Below are positions 1 to 10,180 of a stretch of 64,000 bases of DNA, piece by piece; the first letter of the stretch is position 1, and every line of letters begins with the position of its first letter. The notes under the pieces were generated by a model, which had not been told where the DNA came from, did not search any database, and worked only from the letters and a program-made list of their open reading frames with translations. The stretch is from assembly GCA_016169945.1 (NCBI GenBank), contig JADLSH010000333.1, positions 248,001 through 312,000 of the forward strand, written 5' to 3'. Source of the stretch: Trachythela sp. YZ-2020 (taxonomy: Eukaryota > Cnidaria > Anthozoa > Malacalcyonacea > Clavulariidae). The position numbers and the translations under genes are program-made.

Positions 1-89
1 AGGAGGAAGGATTACACTGAAACAAGAAAAATGATATTTTATTCTAGTAAACAACAATATAGAATGATACAAACGAGATGTAACTAACC
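1..89. repeat. Diverged partial copy of the 585-bp tandem repeat
   Basis: The first ~89 bases match, with scattered differences, the part of the 585-bp repeat unit found at about 58428-58514 and 59010-59099 (shared words such as aggaggaagga, gaaacaagaaaaatga and acaacaatatagaatgatac). The match stops at the splice-donor-like GTTAGT of the adjacent antisense RecQ-like exon, so the repeat occupies intron sequence here. The unit continues past the left edge of the window. Confidence 0.75.
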
Positions 90-582
90 TTGTTTCTCAA
101 ACAACTTACATAACATAAGCTTATCTGCATCATTATAAAACAAGAGACATACTGAAAGCTGACCATCTGAGTCATCAATGCTTGTCTGTAGTCATGTGTG
201 AATAACATATCTGACATTTGCTTTATCTATGCCCATTCCAATCTATGCCCATTCCAAATAATGCACTTGCTACAATAATATCAACTTCATCATCTATCCA
301 TTTTCTATAACTTGCATGTTTCGCATCTTCTAATTTTCCAAGATACTCGACACATGATATGTTTCGTTTTAATAATTTTGCATGACCTTTCAAAACATCA
401 TTTGGAAATACACAATATATTATTCCACACTCCCCTTTTCGTGACAAGATAAAGTCTGTTATTTCACTATACAGCTTGCTGGTTGGCGTGCTTTCCTTTA
501 CCTCTAAATAGGGGTTGGGTCGTAATACTGATGATCTGAACACTTTAAAGTCACCAAAATTTTCATGAAAATTGAAAAACAT
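90..582 (-). pseudogene. RecQ-like DNA helicase exon, broken
   Basis: RecQ helicases unwind DNA in repair and recombination. The antisense open frame (582 to 223) carries the second RecA-like lobe: CGIIYC (motif IV region), then WIDDEVDIIVAS and FGMGID (motif V). Right after FGMGID a 16-bp direct duplication (copies side by side at about 225-256) shifts the frame into a stop. Past it, another frame resumes with IDKANVRYVIH and continues to KLFEKQ, followed by a GTTAGT donor at about 89, so this is one exon with an internal tandem duplication. The motif VI arginine block (QxxGRxGRDG) is not recognisable in the remaining frame. The N-terminal ATPase half is absent. It may be a relic of a RecQ family carried on mobile DNA, since a second fragment lies at 41.6 kb. 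Confidence 0.7.
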
Positions 583-934
583 CGTACAATAAACAATCTC
601 CGCTAGTTAGATCAAAGATTTCAGAGGTTGATTTTGTCGTACTGATTAACCCATGTTCGTGCAAATGAAAAGCAAACTTCATCGCTGCTCTTCGCAACTT
701 GAACTCGCTTTAGTGGTTAGGGAAATCTCACATGATTTTGCCGTATATTTGTGTATATTTTGCTGTATATTTGTTGCATCAGTCGTAGCAGTATTCATGA
801 ACGCCATGTTTTCAAACAAATCAAAACTCCTAACCCTCCCATAGAACGAAGAGCAAAACTTCCTTTCCTACCCTAACACATATACGTTTGCGTCATGCGC
901 GACGAGGTATGCGCAGACCAATCGGGCATGCCGA
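583..934. other. No gene seen
   Basis: AT-rich sequence between the RecQ-like exon and a dispersed repeat. The short open frames have no recognisable motif or paired splice sites. Confidence 0.5.
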
Positions 935-1150
935 GTTTTGGCAGGCAACTCCCTCACCTTTTTTCCCCTCTCTCAGCCTGCACGCCCGCTCGCATTAACC
1001 ACCCCATAAAACAACATTTGTATAGAAAATGTCCCCTTATGTTTCCTAATGTAGTCATACAAATTCGACAAAAATATTGTCTCTTCTGGTTGAAAGGTCA
1101 GTATACATTTGGGAGTGGGAAACAAGAGTTGTGTGTGGAGGAGGTTAATT
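935..1150 (+). repeat. Dispersed repeat with hAT-MITE-like end
   Basis: This shares words with 11080-11295 and with the inverted-repeat element at 2664-2854: ttttggcaggcaactc near its start, and gggagtgggaaacaagag followed by gtggaggagg near its end. It looks like a longer or half copy of the same family. No clear target-site duplication was found here. Confidence 0.55.
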
Positions 1151-1215
1151 GAAAATCCTAGAAGTAAAATGAGTAAATTACCTCCTCCCCCTGCTAGGTA
1201 ATGAATTAATAAATT

Positions 1216-1613
1216 GCTTCAGCCTTGAGCTACAGAGGAATGTCAATGCTATGTCAATGCTCTAACTTACTTAATGAACCAAGATTTAATGTAAATAGCT
1301 ATGGTGGTAGAGCTTTCTATGCAAGTAGTCCTAGATTATGGAATAAACTACCTTCCTCTCTTAGAGCATGTACAGATCTCTCGGAATTTAAGAGAAAGCT
1401 CAAGATCCACATGTTCAAAATAGCCTATGTTGTGGATTAGTGTGTTTTTTTTTACTATTTAGTTATTTGGATTTATGCGATGTAAATATGTAATCTTAGT
1501 TAACTATTTTTATCAATCTTAGTTTGTTATTTTTATCATTTTTAGATCAATGAATGTAAAGTGCTTAGATCTGTGTTATAAGCGCTATATAAACATGTAA
1601 TAATAATAATAAA
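1216..1613 (+). mobile_element. 5'-truncated LINE, 3' end only
   Basis: The frame ending at 1440 gives the typical C-terminal tail of a non-LTR reverse transcriptase polyprotein (YGGRAFYASSPRLWNKLPSS, then LRACTDLSEFKRKLKIHMF). It is followed by a short AT-rich 3' UTR with the word gcgctatataaacatgtaat and a (TAA)n tail at about 1602-1613. Only about 70 codons remain, so this is a dead 5'-truncated insertion, as is usual for target-primed reverse transcription. Confidence 0.75.
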
Positions 1614-2157
1614 ATTCAAATGAATGCCGATCAGAACGCGTGCAAAACGAGAAGGGCTAGGCAAGACCTATTTAAACGTATAAGCTGGATGGGGACCATT
1701 GTCCCCCCAGTCTCTCCTTGTGTAATGCAAATAAATAGAGAAGAAATAATAGCCTGCAGGCAAAAATATTCTCTTAAAATGTGCTTGTTATTTTCCCAGC
1801 CCTCAAACGTCATCCCCCATGCTTATCAAGTTTCCTGCGCACCTACGTTAAAACCTGTCAGAATGCATGAGATTGTATTTCCTATGTCCAAAATTCCGGG
1901 GGAGCATACCCCTGAACCCCCAAGAAAATGCCCCGGGCCTAGGACACAGATTAAACACATGCAGAGATGAGATTCGAGTACTGTGATGTTAGATTGTTAG
2001 GTGTAAATGCCACCAAGGCTAGAGAGTATGCTTATGAGCCTGTTATTCATCCCCTGAACACTTTTAAAATGCTGGAAGTGCAAAGGATCAATTCCACTCA
2101 TAAGCAAACTGACCAGGAAAGGTTGCTATTTTAGTATTGCGAATCATATTAGTACGG
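1614..2157. other. No gene seen
   Basis: Open frames here (for example 1620-1970) have low-complexity composition and no motif. Nothing else recognised. Confidence 0.5.
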
Positions 2158-3996
2158 TTACTCTTCACTGTCTGAGCTTTCACTTTCAACCACAAACAGG
2201 TTACTAATTTCTTGGGCTTCGTTACTGTCTCCGGTGTATGCTCGTGCCTCTGGCTCTTGTTCTCATCGTAGTACCTGCTCATATTTAGCTTGTTGCTCTT
2301 TATGTTTCTCTAATGATTTCATAAAAGCATAACGTGCGTACGATTTGTCTAGGTCAAATCTCCTGAGCTTCTCTTTGGCAAGTAGCATTTAGCTTGCTCA
2401 CACATAAACTGAAATTCGTCGGAAAACAGTTGCAAATTACTTGCTACCCCCAATGTCTTGCACTGATTCTTGTGTGAGATTGGTAAAGGGTATATGTTTT
2501 TTCTTTCCTAAATCTGGAAATTCTTCATCAACTGGAAATTCTTTGCGTTAATTTTTCTGTAGCAGCATACCCCTCCATCTGTTCACTTGTAGCCGATCAT
2601 AATTTGTTCGCGGAATTGTTTGAAATGTTTCAAACAGTAACTTGGCACATTGCATGTTAAATACTAGCCTCCTCCACAGGCAACTCTTGTTTCCCACTCC
2701 CAAATCCCAAATATATACCGACCTTTCAACCAGAAGAGAATTGAATTTATTCACGCTATTAATCCATATCGAACGTTTGGTCATACAAATTACAAATTTT
2801 GACGGTGTATATTTGGGTTTTGGGAGTGGGAAACAAGAGGTGCAGAGGAGGCTAGTTAAATACCTATTTTGTGTCTTTATATTCTAGCTGTTTAACTTCT
2901 CATTGTGGCTGAGTTGTTAGTTGATGATTCTTAAACATATCTTCCAATCCGCACTCTTGCCAAACCTCTCACGGTGAAATCCCAGACTTGCCTTGTTTCA
3001 TTTTATCTTTCTCCAATTTCAACAGCCGGAGATGTCTCATAGACGTTCTCATCAACTGCATGTTATCTTGGTATGTTGCCACCTATTTACAGTCTTCCAC
3101 CGTTTTGTTTATTATAGCCTTGTAATTTTGCAGTTGCTTCTGTAGAATACGAATCCTACAAAAGATATATATGTTATCGAAGACAATACATCATGATTAA
3201 TAATAAAGCATGCCAAAAACGAAAAATTCATGAATAATTAACAAGACTTTAACAGAAAATTTGTCTTGTGTTTCGGTTTTTTGCGTGGTGTCCACTAAAT
3301 TGGAATACTAAATTGTGACTGACAAACTCTTAGGTTCCATCGTAAAAGCTGTTAAAGGCCTACATGCATCCGTTAACCTATGTGCACATGCAGACTGTAA
3401 TACTGTCGTAGTATGCAACCGTATACTCATATCCACTTACAGTACAGGGTATGATTCTGACAAACCAAGGTGCTGGAGTAGCCCTATCATCGAATATCCA
3501 GCCCCACAGTAGAGACAGAACAAGCCAAAGAGAATGGGTATATCGTTTTTGCCATTTTTATCTCTCATGTCAGTCAGCAATGCCAATTGATGAACTGCCG
3601 CTTTCATCGTCATATCCTCCGTCTTGATAACATTTCTTCCAGCATTCGGCGAGAGAACCAACTGCTCCAGAACCAACTGCTCCAGAATATTCGCTATTGT
3701 TGGACATTCTTCCTTTATCCGGAAAAACCAAATTTTGAAAGAGGAATGGGTCGAAAACATTGGCGAGATCTATAACGAGATCGTTTTTTGACTTTCTTAA
3801 CTTCTTCATTTATTACTTTTCTTTCTGTTAGGGAAAGTAAACCACCGAGAAGACTGCCAACAATATCTTTGTATAGGGAAATAACTTCTTCCTGTTTATT
3901 TATACTATCACGTGCAGTATCATGTGTAACATAAAGAGAAGGATAAATCCTGAAGGATTTCTGTAGTGACAGGGTCTTGCCGTTCTTAAAAATCAA
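2158..3996 (-). pseudogene. Decayed multi-exon gene of an unnamed family
   Basis: Read antisense, three coding patches appear in order. Patch 1 (3996-3440) is spread over three frames, includes VIDLANVFDPFLFQNLVFP and ILFGLFCLYCGAGYSMIGLL, and ends in a GTAAGT donor. Patch 2 (about 3160-2880) follows an acceptor-like run and encodes a Lys/Gln-rich coiled-coil (RILQKQLQNYKAII) with in-frame stops. Patch 3 (about 2657-2158) reads FPVDEEFPDLGKKKHIPF, then after more stops RRFDLDKSYARYAFMKSLEK, and ends in an acidic ESSDSEE tail with a TAA at 2158. The order suggests one gene. I believe similar proteins exist in cnidarian genomes but have no name for the family. A hAT-like MITE (2664-2854) sits at the edge of patch 3. 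Confidence 0.55.
2664..2854. mobile_element. hAT-type MITE with 8-bp target duplication
   Basis: Long terminal inverted repeats run from CTAGCCTCCTCCACAGG at the left to GCAGAGGAGGCTA at the right, with inner arms caactcttgtttcccactcc and gggagtgggaaacaagag. The 8-bp GTTAAATA flanks both sides (2656-2663 and 2855-2862), as expected for hAT transposition. No coding capacity. Related sequence lies at 935-1150 and 11080-11295, and the TIR resembles that of the element at 5764-6515. Confidence 0.8.
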
Positions 3997-4119
3997 ACAA
4001 TACAGAACAAATATTTTTTATTACCTTCACAATAATATTATATTCTTAAAAACAAGCAAACAGGATTAGAATCCCAAATTAAGAATCCAACTAATTCATT
4101 CTAGTGAAAATCAGCCATT

Positions 4120-4503
4120 CTAGTGAAAATAAAAAATAAGATATTCAATATACCAGCATATAAATTCAATATACAGCTAATTCAAGAAAGGTTGTCCTTC
4201 AAAAATCTCAAACCTTAAACCCTGTGCACGTAAGAGATGATGGGTAACTTCTTAGTTAAGGCCTAAAATGTGCGAATGTTGTATTGTAACTATGGCAAGA
4301 AATATAATGAGCACTTACGAAGTACAGCTACCATTGTACTAGGATTATTTCCCAATCTACAGCCCTAAAAATAAGTTACCCATTACGCTTTGAGCGCTTA
4401 GAGTTTAAGGTTTGAGATATTTCAATGACAACCTTTCTTGAATTAGCTGTATATTGAATTTATATGCTGGTATATTGAATATCTTATTTTTGATTTTCAC
4501 TAG
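4120..4503. mobile_element. Foldback element, arms over 100 bp
   Basis: Left arm starts ctagtgaaaat (4120) and continues aagatattcaatatacc, cagcatataaattcaatata, cagctaattcaagaaaggtt. The right arm (about 4366-4503) is its near-perfect reverse complement ending attttcactag. The arms continue with diverged similarity towards 4260. A second partial start (ctagtgaaaatcagcc) lies just upstream at 4101. Probably a non-autonomous TIR or foldback transposon; superfamily not assigned. Confidence 0.75.
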
Positions 4504-5475
4504 GCCTCCTTCCTCTGTAATAAATGACTGGTCTCCTTAACTCAATGACCCTGTCTAAAACCATATAATTTTAATCCCCAACAGGATACAGACCACTTAC
4601 TAGGCAATATGGTTAATACTGGTTAAATAAATATACAATTTAAATTATCTTCAACAGATAATTTGTTCATTTTCATGCCCATGTTGTTAAGATCACAGTC
4701 CTCAATATCGTCAAGACATTCAAGTGTCTGAAAAGTAACACCTCCTATACAGTGCAAAACTATTAATAGCTGTTGTACACCTCGAAATTGACATGCATTG
4801 GAAGATAATTTTTACATCTCAGATACTTCAGATCGAATATATGGATACACACAGATCATTGTACTAGAAATATTTCATTGATATCTTGGCTTCCTACATC
4901 ATGTTCAATTTAAAATACAGTAATAAAAGTAAAACGTATCACCAATAATTTGGTGTTAAAGGCAAATTACTCTAATGGGTCATTCAATGGGTCAAGAAAT
5001 GGCAGATTTAATGCCACAACTGACCAAGGCATACAAGATTTAGAAATCACTTGATTTCCTGATTTTTACATGGATTTCAAGATTTCCTAGGCTGTATCAT
5101 GGAAAATTAAATTACCCTTGATGACATTGACCAGTAATTATATATTTATAATTAATAATTTATAGAATCTCCAATAAATGTATTTACTGTTACATATTAA
5201 TTTAATAACTGGTAAAATTAACAGTTAGCTAATCTTAATAACAATTATACATTATTTGTATGAAGTATCAAACTAATATTGCTATCAAGACAAGTTTTAT
5301 CCAAATGACATATGTAATATAATTTATAGTTCATATGAAATAGCTGATTTAAAGCATACAAATTAACCAAGCACGATGCCGATGAGGCAATCCCAATGAT
5401 ACGTTTGGTGCTTGCCCTGAAACAGTTGGCCCTGTAGGTTAATACAGGGTTTAATATCAATACAAATACAATTAC
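4504..5475. other. AT-rich stretch with one degenerate exon-like copy
   Basis: Mostly AT-rich and non-coding. About 4656-4707 antisense resembles the small exon at 5476-5538 (shared MGMKMN.LSVED against MDMKMNDLSVE), but its donor reads AT instead of GT, so it looks like a dead duplicate. Confidence 0.4.
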
Positions 5476-5538
5476 CTTCAACAGATAAATCATTCATTTT
5501 CATGTCCATCATATCATCAGGTGTCTCAAATGCAATAC
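5476..5538 (-). CDS. Possible 63-nt internal exon
   Basis: An antisense stretch flanked by a good acceptor (TTTGTACTTTAG before 5538) and a GTAATT donor after 5476 encodes IAFETPDDMMDMKMNDLSVE in phase 1-1. A degenerate relative lies about 0.8 kb away at 4656-4707. The parent gene is not seen and the family is not recognised. The exon call rests only on splice sites plus similarity between the two copies. Confidence 0.3.
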
Positions 5539-6043
5539 CTAAAGTACAAAACAATTATATACACATCAATTTCATCTTTTAAGGCAATTAAAATATTGAA
5601 GGTTACAATTATGTACAATTATGATAAAACATGGTCTGTTTTTACTTAAATCACAGGCCAAATAAAATGCAACCAAACAACAATGTCAAACCTCAATCAT
5701 CAAGTATTGCTGACTTGGAATGTTTAAAATTACTATCCAATTTAACTATATATACCAATATAACTACCTCCTCCTCAGGCCCTTTTTCCCGCGGGCGGGT
5801 GATATTTTGCTTCAGGGGAAAGAGTAGACGAAGGGCCTGCCAAGTAATCGAAAATGAGGCATAAATGTCGACAATTGGGAATCCAAAAAAATCTGCCTGA
5901 AATATTGCCCATCACAGCGTAAAACGATATATTTTCTTGTTTTCCATCTTAGATGGGTATATTTTAAAAGTTATTGCTGAAATCTGATCCATATTAATCG
6001 AAATATGAAACGTTGAATCAAAGTGTTTTTGTCCTCAGTCTCG

Positions 6044-6134
6044 ATGGGCGACAACACCGAAAAATGCACTCAAAATGCAAAGGGTTCAATTGACTTCAGT
6101 GATAGTGATGTCGACATCATTAATGTGTCATTCG
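6044..6134 (+). CDS. Possible first coding exon inside the TIR element
   Basis: ATG at 6044 opens 30 codons (starts MGDNTEKCTQNAKGS, ends acidic DVDIINVSF) and runs into a GTATGT donor at 6135. No downstream partner exon was found within the element. It could be a captured gene fragment or chance. Confidence 0.3.
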
Positions 6135-6224
6135 GTATGTAGTATGAGTATGTATTTGACTACGAATATGTATAACTTGAAAGGAAAATTATATGCAAAA
6201 TAATAACAAATATGTATAACAAAT

Positions 6225-6392
6225 CTAAAAGTATATATGCTCATTTATTTTGCCATCACAAGCGTGACAGTTAGGGCAAAGTACTTTCCCACCGTCCTTA
6301 GCCTTTTGTAAGAGCCTACGTTCATAAGAATCATTAACAAACTCTTTCTCCGGACGATTATAGTCAAATAAGTGGTGAATAGCTTCTGCCAT
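6225..6392 (-). CDS. Small ORF with a Cys-rich C-terminus
   Basis: An antisense ATG (6392) to TAG (6225) frame of 55 codons, starting MAEAIHHLFDYNRPEKEF and containing KVLCPNCHACDGKINEH, a CxxCxxC group that could bind zinc. It lies inside the 5764-6515 TIR element, antisense to the 6044 exon candidate. Composition is protein-like (charged, no stops), but no family is recognised. It could be a captured exon or the remains of a transposase DNA-binding domain. Confidence 0.35.
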   Translation of the reverse strand: MAEAIHHLFDYNRPEKEFVNDSYERRLLQKAKDGGKVLCPNCHACDGKINEHIYF

Positions 6393-6525
6393 CTTGAGAA
6401 CATTAGTCAGCAGGCGCTTCCCTTCGCATTACCCGCATTTTTTATGCCGCCCGTGCGTCCCTTCCCTAATTTTCCAAGCCCGCTCCAATTAATAAAGCAC
6501 CTGTGGAGGAGGTAGCCAATATAAT

Positions 6526-8037
6526 GTATTTCTCCTGAAAGTACATTTACCTCGTTTGACTTTGGAAGGGCCAGCTGAAAGTTTGTTCTCTAAGATAATT
6601 ATTAATATTAAATCTGTCATTCATCCCTGAACCGGCACGAAGCGCTGTGCAAACACAGTGGAATCCAAAGTCGTCCGCCGCGATGTCATGGACAGTTCAG
6701 GGTTTTGTACGTTATACGCATGCACAAATTCAGGTCGAGAGAAACATACGGATAAACATTTTTAAAAGATTTACGGATAAAGACTTTGTTATTCATCAAA
6801 AATTATTTTTAATACTCGGGCTATTGGAAAAACATACCGATAAACAGAGTCTTCAAAAGAAGATAAACGAGAAGGAGTTGAATGGCTGAAAAAAGGACAC
6901 TTTTGAAGTGTTTTAAATGGGTAAGTGTCTATTTTTCATACTTTAGTTTGTGGATTTGCGAAAGCGTATGTCACTCTGTGAGGTTATTATAATATCGATT
7001 AAACCTAAAAGGTATTTTAGCAAGTTTAAATTTTGAAGAAACAACGTAATGTAAAAATCTTCATTTTAAAGATAAATTTACAAAAATATACTGTCATAAG
7101 AATATAAGAACAGTTGAAGTTTTCTGAAATGTCTAAGGTTAAATTTTACAATAACCAAAGCTAAAAGAGTACGTAATAACATATCTACTTTATATAGTTA
7201 AGTACAAATATTTATATTACTCTTTTATTATTTTGTACCAAAAGTAAAAAAATTGTGTGTTGCTATGGTTACATTGATTGACCCAATACTTCATGTTACA
7301 ATAAATTTTGGGAAGTATAATTCCTGAGTTCGAATAGGTGAGGGGGGATTCTGCATGAGTGTATTTCTAGTAGATAAAATTTATCTCATCTGCAAGACAA
7401 ATAAAAGGAAGGTACATGTACCTGTAGTATCAAAGTCAGTATCCTCACAATAAGTCCTCAGTAAAACCCTCGGATAAATGTAAAAGATACAAGACATGAG
7501 TTGAAAAAAAACTGATAATAAGCAAAGGAAAAGTTATAACACATACATAATTTGACTTGAATGACACAAGGAAAATGTTAGTAAGCAAAATGCCCCAGCA
7601 TTTGATGAACTCTAGACGAAGAGCCACAAAATAACTATTTAACTGCTATTTGTGTAATATGTTCTCTATAATCACTTTGTAATAACTTTCCACACATATT
7701 GATATTGATACACACATCACTATGCCAACTAATTTTAAAATACTTTTATCTACATATTATAGCTTAGATATCAGAGATAGATGATATATCCCTCTTACTC
7801 AGAGGTGTGCTATAAGTTACAGGTGAGATGAGAATTTGGTATGTCACAGGCAGCAACACACTCAGCACACAGCTTCCACCACATACAATCAATGTGTCTA
7901 TAAACAATGTCCCCTTTATAGTACAGTACTGCTGTAATTTTGCATATAGTCATTTAAGAAAGTTCATGGTTTGGGAAAGCAAGAGTACGAGTTGCATGCA
8001 GAGATGATTGGATGATTAATAATTTGGAATCACTGTT
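6526..8037. other. No supported gene
   Basis: AT-rich sequence. The ORF at 6647-6889 and the antisense ORF at 7445-7627 lack motifs. A short ATG frame at about 6883 runs into a GTAAGT donor, but nothing confirms it. Confidence 0.45.
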
Positions 8038-8630
8038 TGCACTACAAAACGCAATGCATGATTGCACCATTGAGTAAATGTGTTAACCCAGTCTCAAAAA
8101 GTCAGGCACTTACTCCCTTCTCGATACTCAATCTTGTTCTTGTATACCTTAGCCACAGTCCTCAAAATGTGCATGCGTTCAAATCCTTTCACCCCAGGAA
8201 ACGTATAATACAATCTCTCTATCAAGTCATCCACTGCAAGACAGGAATCCGGTTTTATGCAAACAAATTTGAAGGTCAACTTTAAACTTGATGTATGATT
8301 GCTTGACTGGTTGCATGAAAGAAATAAAAACACAATGTTAACCCAAATTAAATGTCAGCATGTAATTAATTAAATAATAAGATCAATTAACACAACACCT
8401 ATTAACTCTTTCTAAACGGTAGCGTCGAATATCAACCGCCAACGGATGATGATTTTGAGCGCTTGTATCTTTGGCGCCCCTCACCCAAAACGGACGAAAA
8501 TACCACCAATCGATCACCAATCGATTCAGCAAACACACCTGACTAAATCCAAACAAATCGCTAAATACATTGTTTTACAGATCTCCGTGAGTTTTAACAC
8601 CTTTGTAATCTGATATTTATTATTATTTTT
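8038..8630. repeat. 593-bp tandem duplication, copy 1
   Basis: tgcactacaaaacgcaatgc begins both this unit (8038) and the next (8631). The copies are near identical. The unit contains an antisense exon-like frame (8114-8233) and the first ~225 bp of the TTAA element (from 8406). The duplication therefore postdates insertion of that element. Confidence 0.9.
8114..8233 (-). CDS. Exon-like frame, copy 1
   Basis: The acceptor TTCCTGTCTTGCAG precedes 8233 and a GTAAGT donor follows 8114. The 120-nt exon encodes DDLIERLYYTFPGVKGFER and then MHILRTVAKVYKNKIEYRE, a well-formed globular-looking segment. A second acceptor about 70 nt upstream would lengthen it. The frame and both splice sites are also kept in the duplicate at 8719-8838. 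Family not recognised; other exons not seen nearby. Confidence 0.45.
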
Positions 8631-9224
8631 TGCACTACAAAACGCAATGCATGATTGCACCATTGAGTAAATGTGTTAACCCAGTCTCAAAAAGTCTCAA
8701 ATATAAACAGGCACTTACTCCTTTCTCGATACTCAATCTTGTTCTTGTATACCTTAGCCACAGTCCTCAAAATGTGCATGCGTTCAAATCCTTTCACCCC
8801 AGGAAACGTATAATACAATCTCTCTATCAAGTCATCCACTGCAAGACAGGAATCCGGTTTTATGCAAACAAATTTGAAGGTCAACTTTAAACTTGATGTA
8901 TGATTGCTTGACTGGTTGCATGAAAGAAATAAAAACACAATGTTAACCCAAATTAAATGTCAGCATGTAATTAATTAAATAATAAGATCAATTAACACAA
9001 CACCTATTAACTCTTTCTAAACGGTAGCGTCGAATATCAACCGCCAACGGATGATGATTTTGAGCGCTTGTATCTTTGGCGCCCCTCACCCAAAACGGAC
9101 GAAAATACCACCAATCGATCACCAATCGATTCAGCAAACACACCTGACTAAATCCAAACAAATCGCTAAATACATTGTTTTACAGATCTCCGTGAGTTTT
9201 AACACCTTTGTAATCTGATATGTA
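8631..9224. repeat. 593-bp tandem duplication, copy 2
   Basis: Second copy of the 8038 unit. It differs mainly by a 12-bp insertion (agtctcaaatataaacagg region near 8700) and a few substitutions. It runs into the rest of the full TTAA element, which shows it holds the original junction. Confidence 0.9.
8719..8838 (-). CDS. Exon-like frame, copy 2
   Basis: Duplicate of the 8114-8233 exon candidate, offset by 605 bp. Acceptor, donor (GTAAGT) and the whole DDLIERLYYTFPGVKG segment are intact. If the exon is real, the parent transcript would carry two tandem copies or alternative use of one. Confidence 0.45.
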
Positions 9225-9830
9225 TTATTATCGTAAACTAATTATATTATGGTCAAACCGGAATTTCAGACAAAAACAACCGGAAAAGGCCCAAACACAA
9301 AGACTGTTGCTATGGTTTTTTAAGTGGCCGGAATGAATTCCCCAGGGTACAATACCCTATATAGGATCTTTTTGTCGGGACTGAAGCACGTGGGCAAACC
9401 ATATATAGTCAAACTACGACAAGCACGTGCATGTTGGAAAATTCCCGATAAATAAAAAAAAAATTCAAAATAAATATTTCTAAAAGCCGTATCAAACGCA
9501 CGTTTTACAGCCTAAAGAAACAGATAAAAAGCTAAATTTCGACCATTAGAAGTCTTTCAAGATATCAAAGATATTAAAAGATATTAAAGATTGTTTGAGT
9601 TGAACTGAAGTATGACTGGAGGTATGTTTGGGACTAAACTTTTAGTATTTTTGATTCTGTAATGTTTAGTCGGCAAAATAGCCCACTGTTAAAAAGCTTA
9701 TTTTGTAAGGATTCCAATGGTGTTAATTTCATTGCCATAGGAGATAAATATTTTGCAAAGGAGATCGTACTCAAAGTGCTCTTGCGACAACTTGCGACAA
9801 CATAATTAAAATGCGACCGACCAGAAAGAG
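9011..9830 (+). mobile_element. TTAA-flanked MITE, copy A
   Basis: TTAA (9007-9010) then CTCTTTCTAAACGG at the left; CCAGAAAGAG then TTAA (9831-9834) at the right. A short TIR (CTCTTTCT/AGAAAGAG) with TTAA target duplications fits piggyBac-like or Kolobok-like transposition. No transposase. A near-identical copy lies in opposite orientation at 11308-12205, and a 3'-truncated copy at 8406-8630 results from the tandem duplication. Confidence 0.8.
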
Positions 9831-9894
9831 TTAAGTTACAAATTCAATTAGTTTATAAAAACAATTATAACTATAATGAAATAGGACAATACGG

Positions 9895-10180
9895 TCAATA
9901 CCATTCTTTGTTTAAAAATTCATCTATAGTTTTATTACCTTTTCTTTTAGTCCCTCCTGGTGTAAAAATCTTTGTCCTGCCACTTGTGGATGATGCACTG
10001 TTCGTGGTTGACTGCTCAGGGGAAGAAACAGTCATAGAAATTTGACTGGTTTCTGCTTGGGTTTCAGAAGCATTTGCCAACACATGCCAGTCGTTTTGCA
10101 ATTCATACTTTAAACATTTAATTTTTACCTCTTTCCTCTCGATTTCTTGCCACTTTTGAGAAACTGTTGGTTTCGAAACA
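9895..10180 (-). CDS. C-terminal coding fragment, unknown
   Basis: An antisense open frame from about 10180 to the TGA at 9895 reads QKWQEIERKEVKIKCLKYEL (possible coiled-coil), then a Ser/Thr-rich linker, a basic PGGTKRKGNK patch and a C-terminal KTIDEFLNKEWY. It looks like the last exon of a nuclear protein; the basic stretch could be a localisation signal. It lies between the two inverted TTAA elements. No family recognised and no upstream exon seen. Confidence 0.35.

Larger units (their letters stand above)
5764..6515. mobile_element. TIR element (hAT-like) with 9-bp flanking repeat
   Basis: Termini CTACCTCCTCCTCAGG and CTGTGGAGGAGGTAG are inverted repeats. CCAATATAA flanks both ends exactly (5755-5763 and 6516-6524), a target duplication of 8-9 bp. 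The TIR resembles the CTAGCCTCCTC end of the 2664-2854 element, so both may belong to one hAT-related group. At 752 bp it is too small for a transposase but contains two exon-like reading frames on opposite strands. Confidence 0.75.

Noticed and set aside
8037..8285. Plus-strand ORFs in the tandem duplication
   Set aside because: They are shadows of the antisense exon candidate, which alone has matching splice sites.
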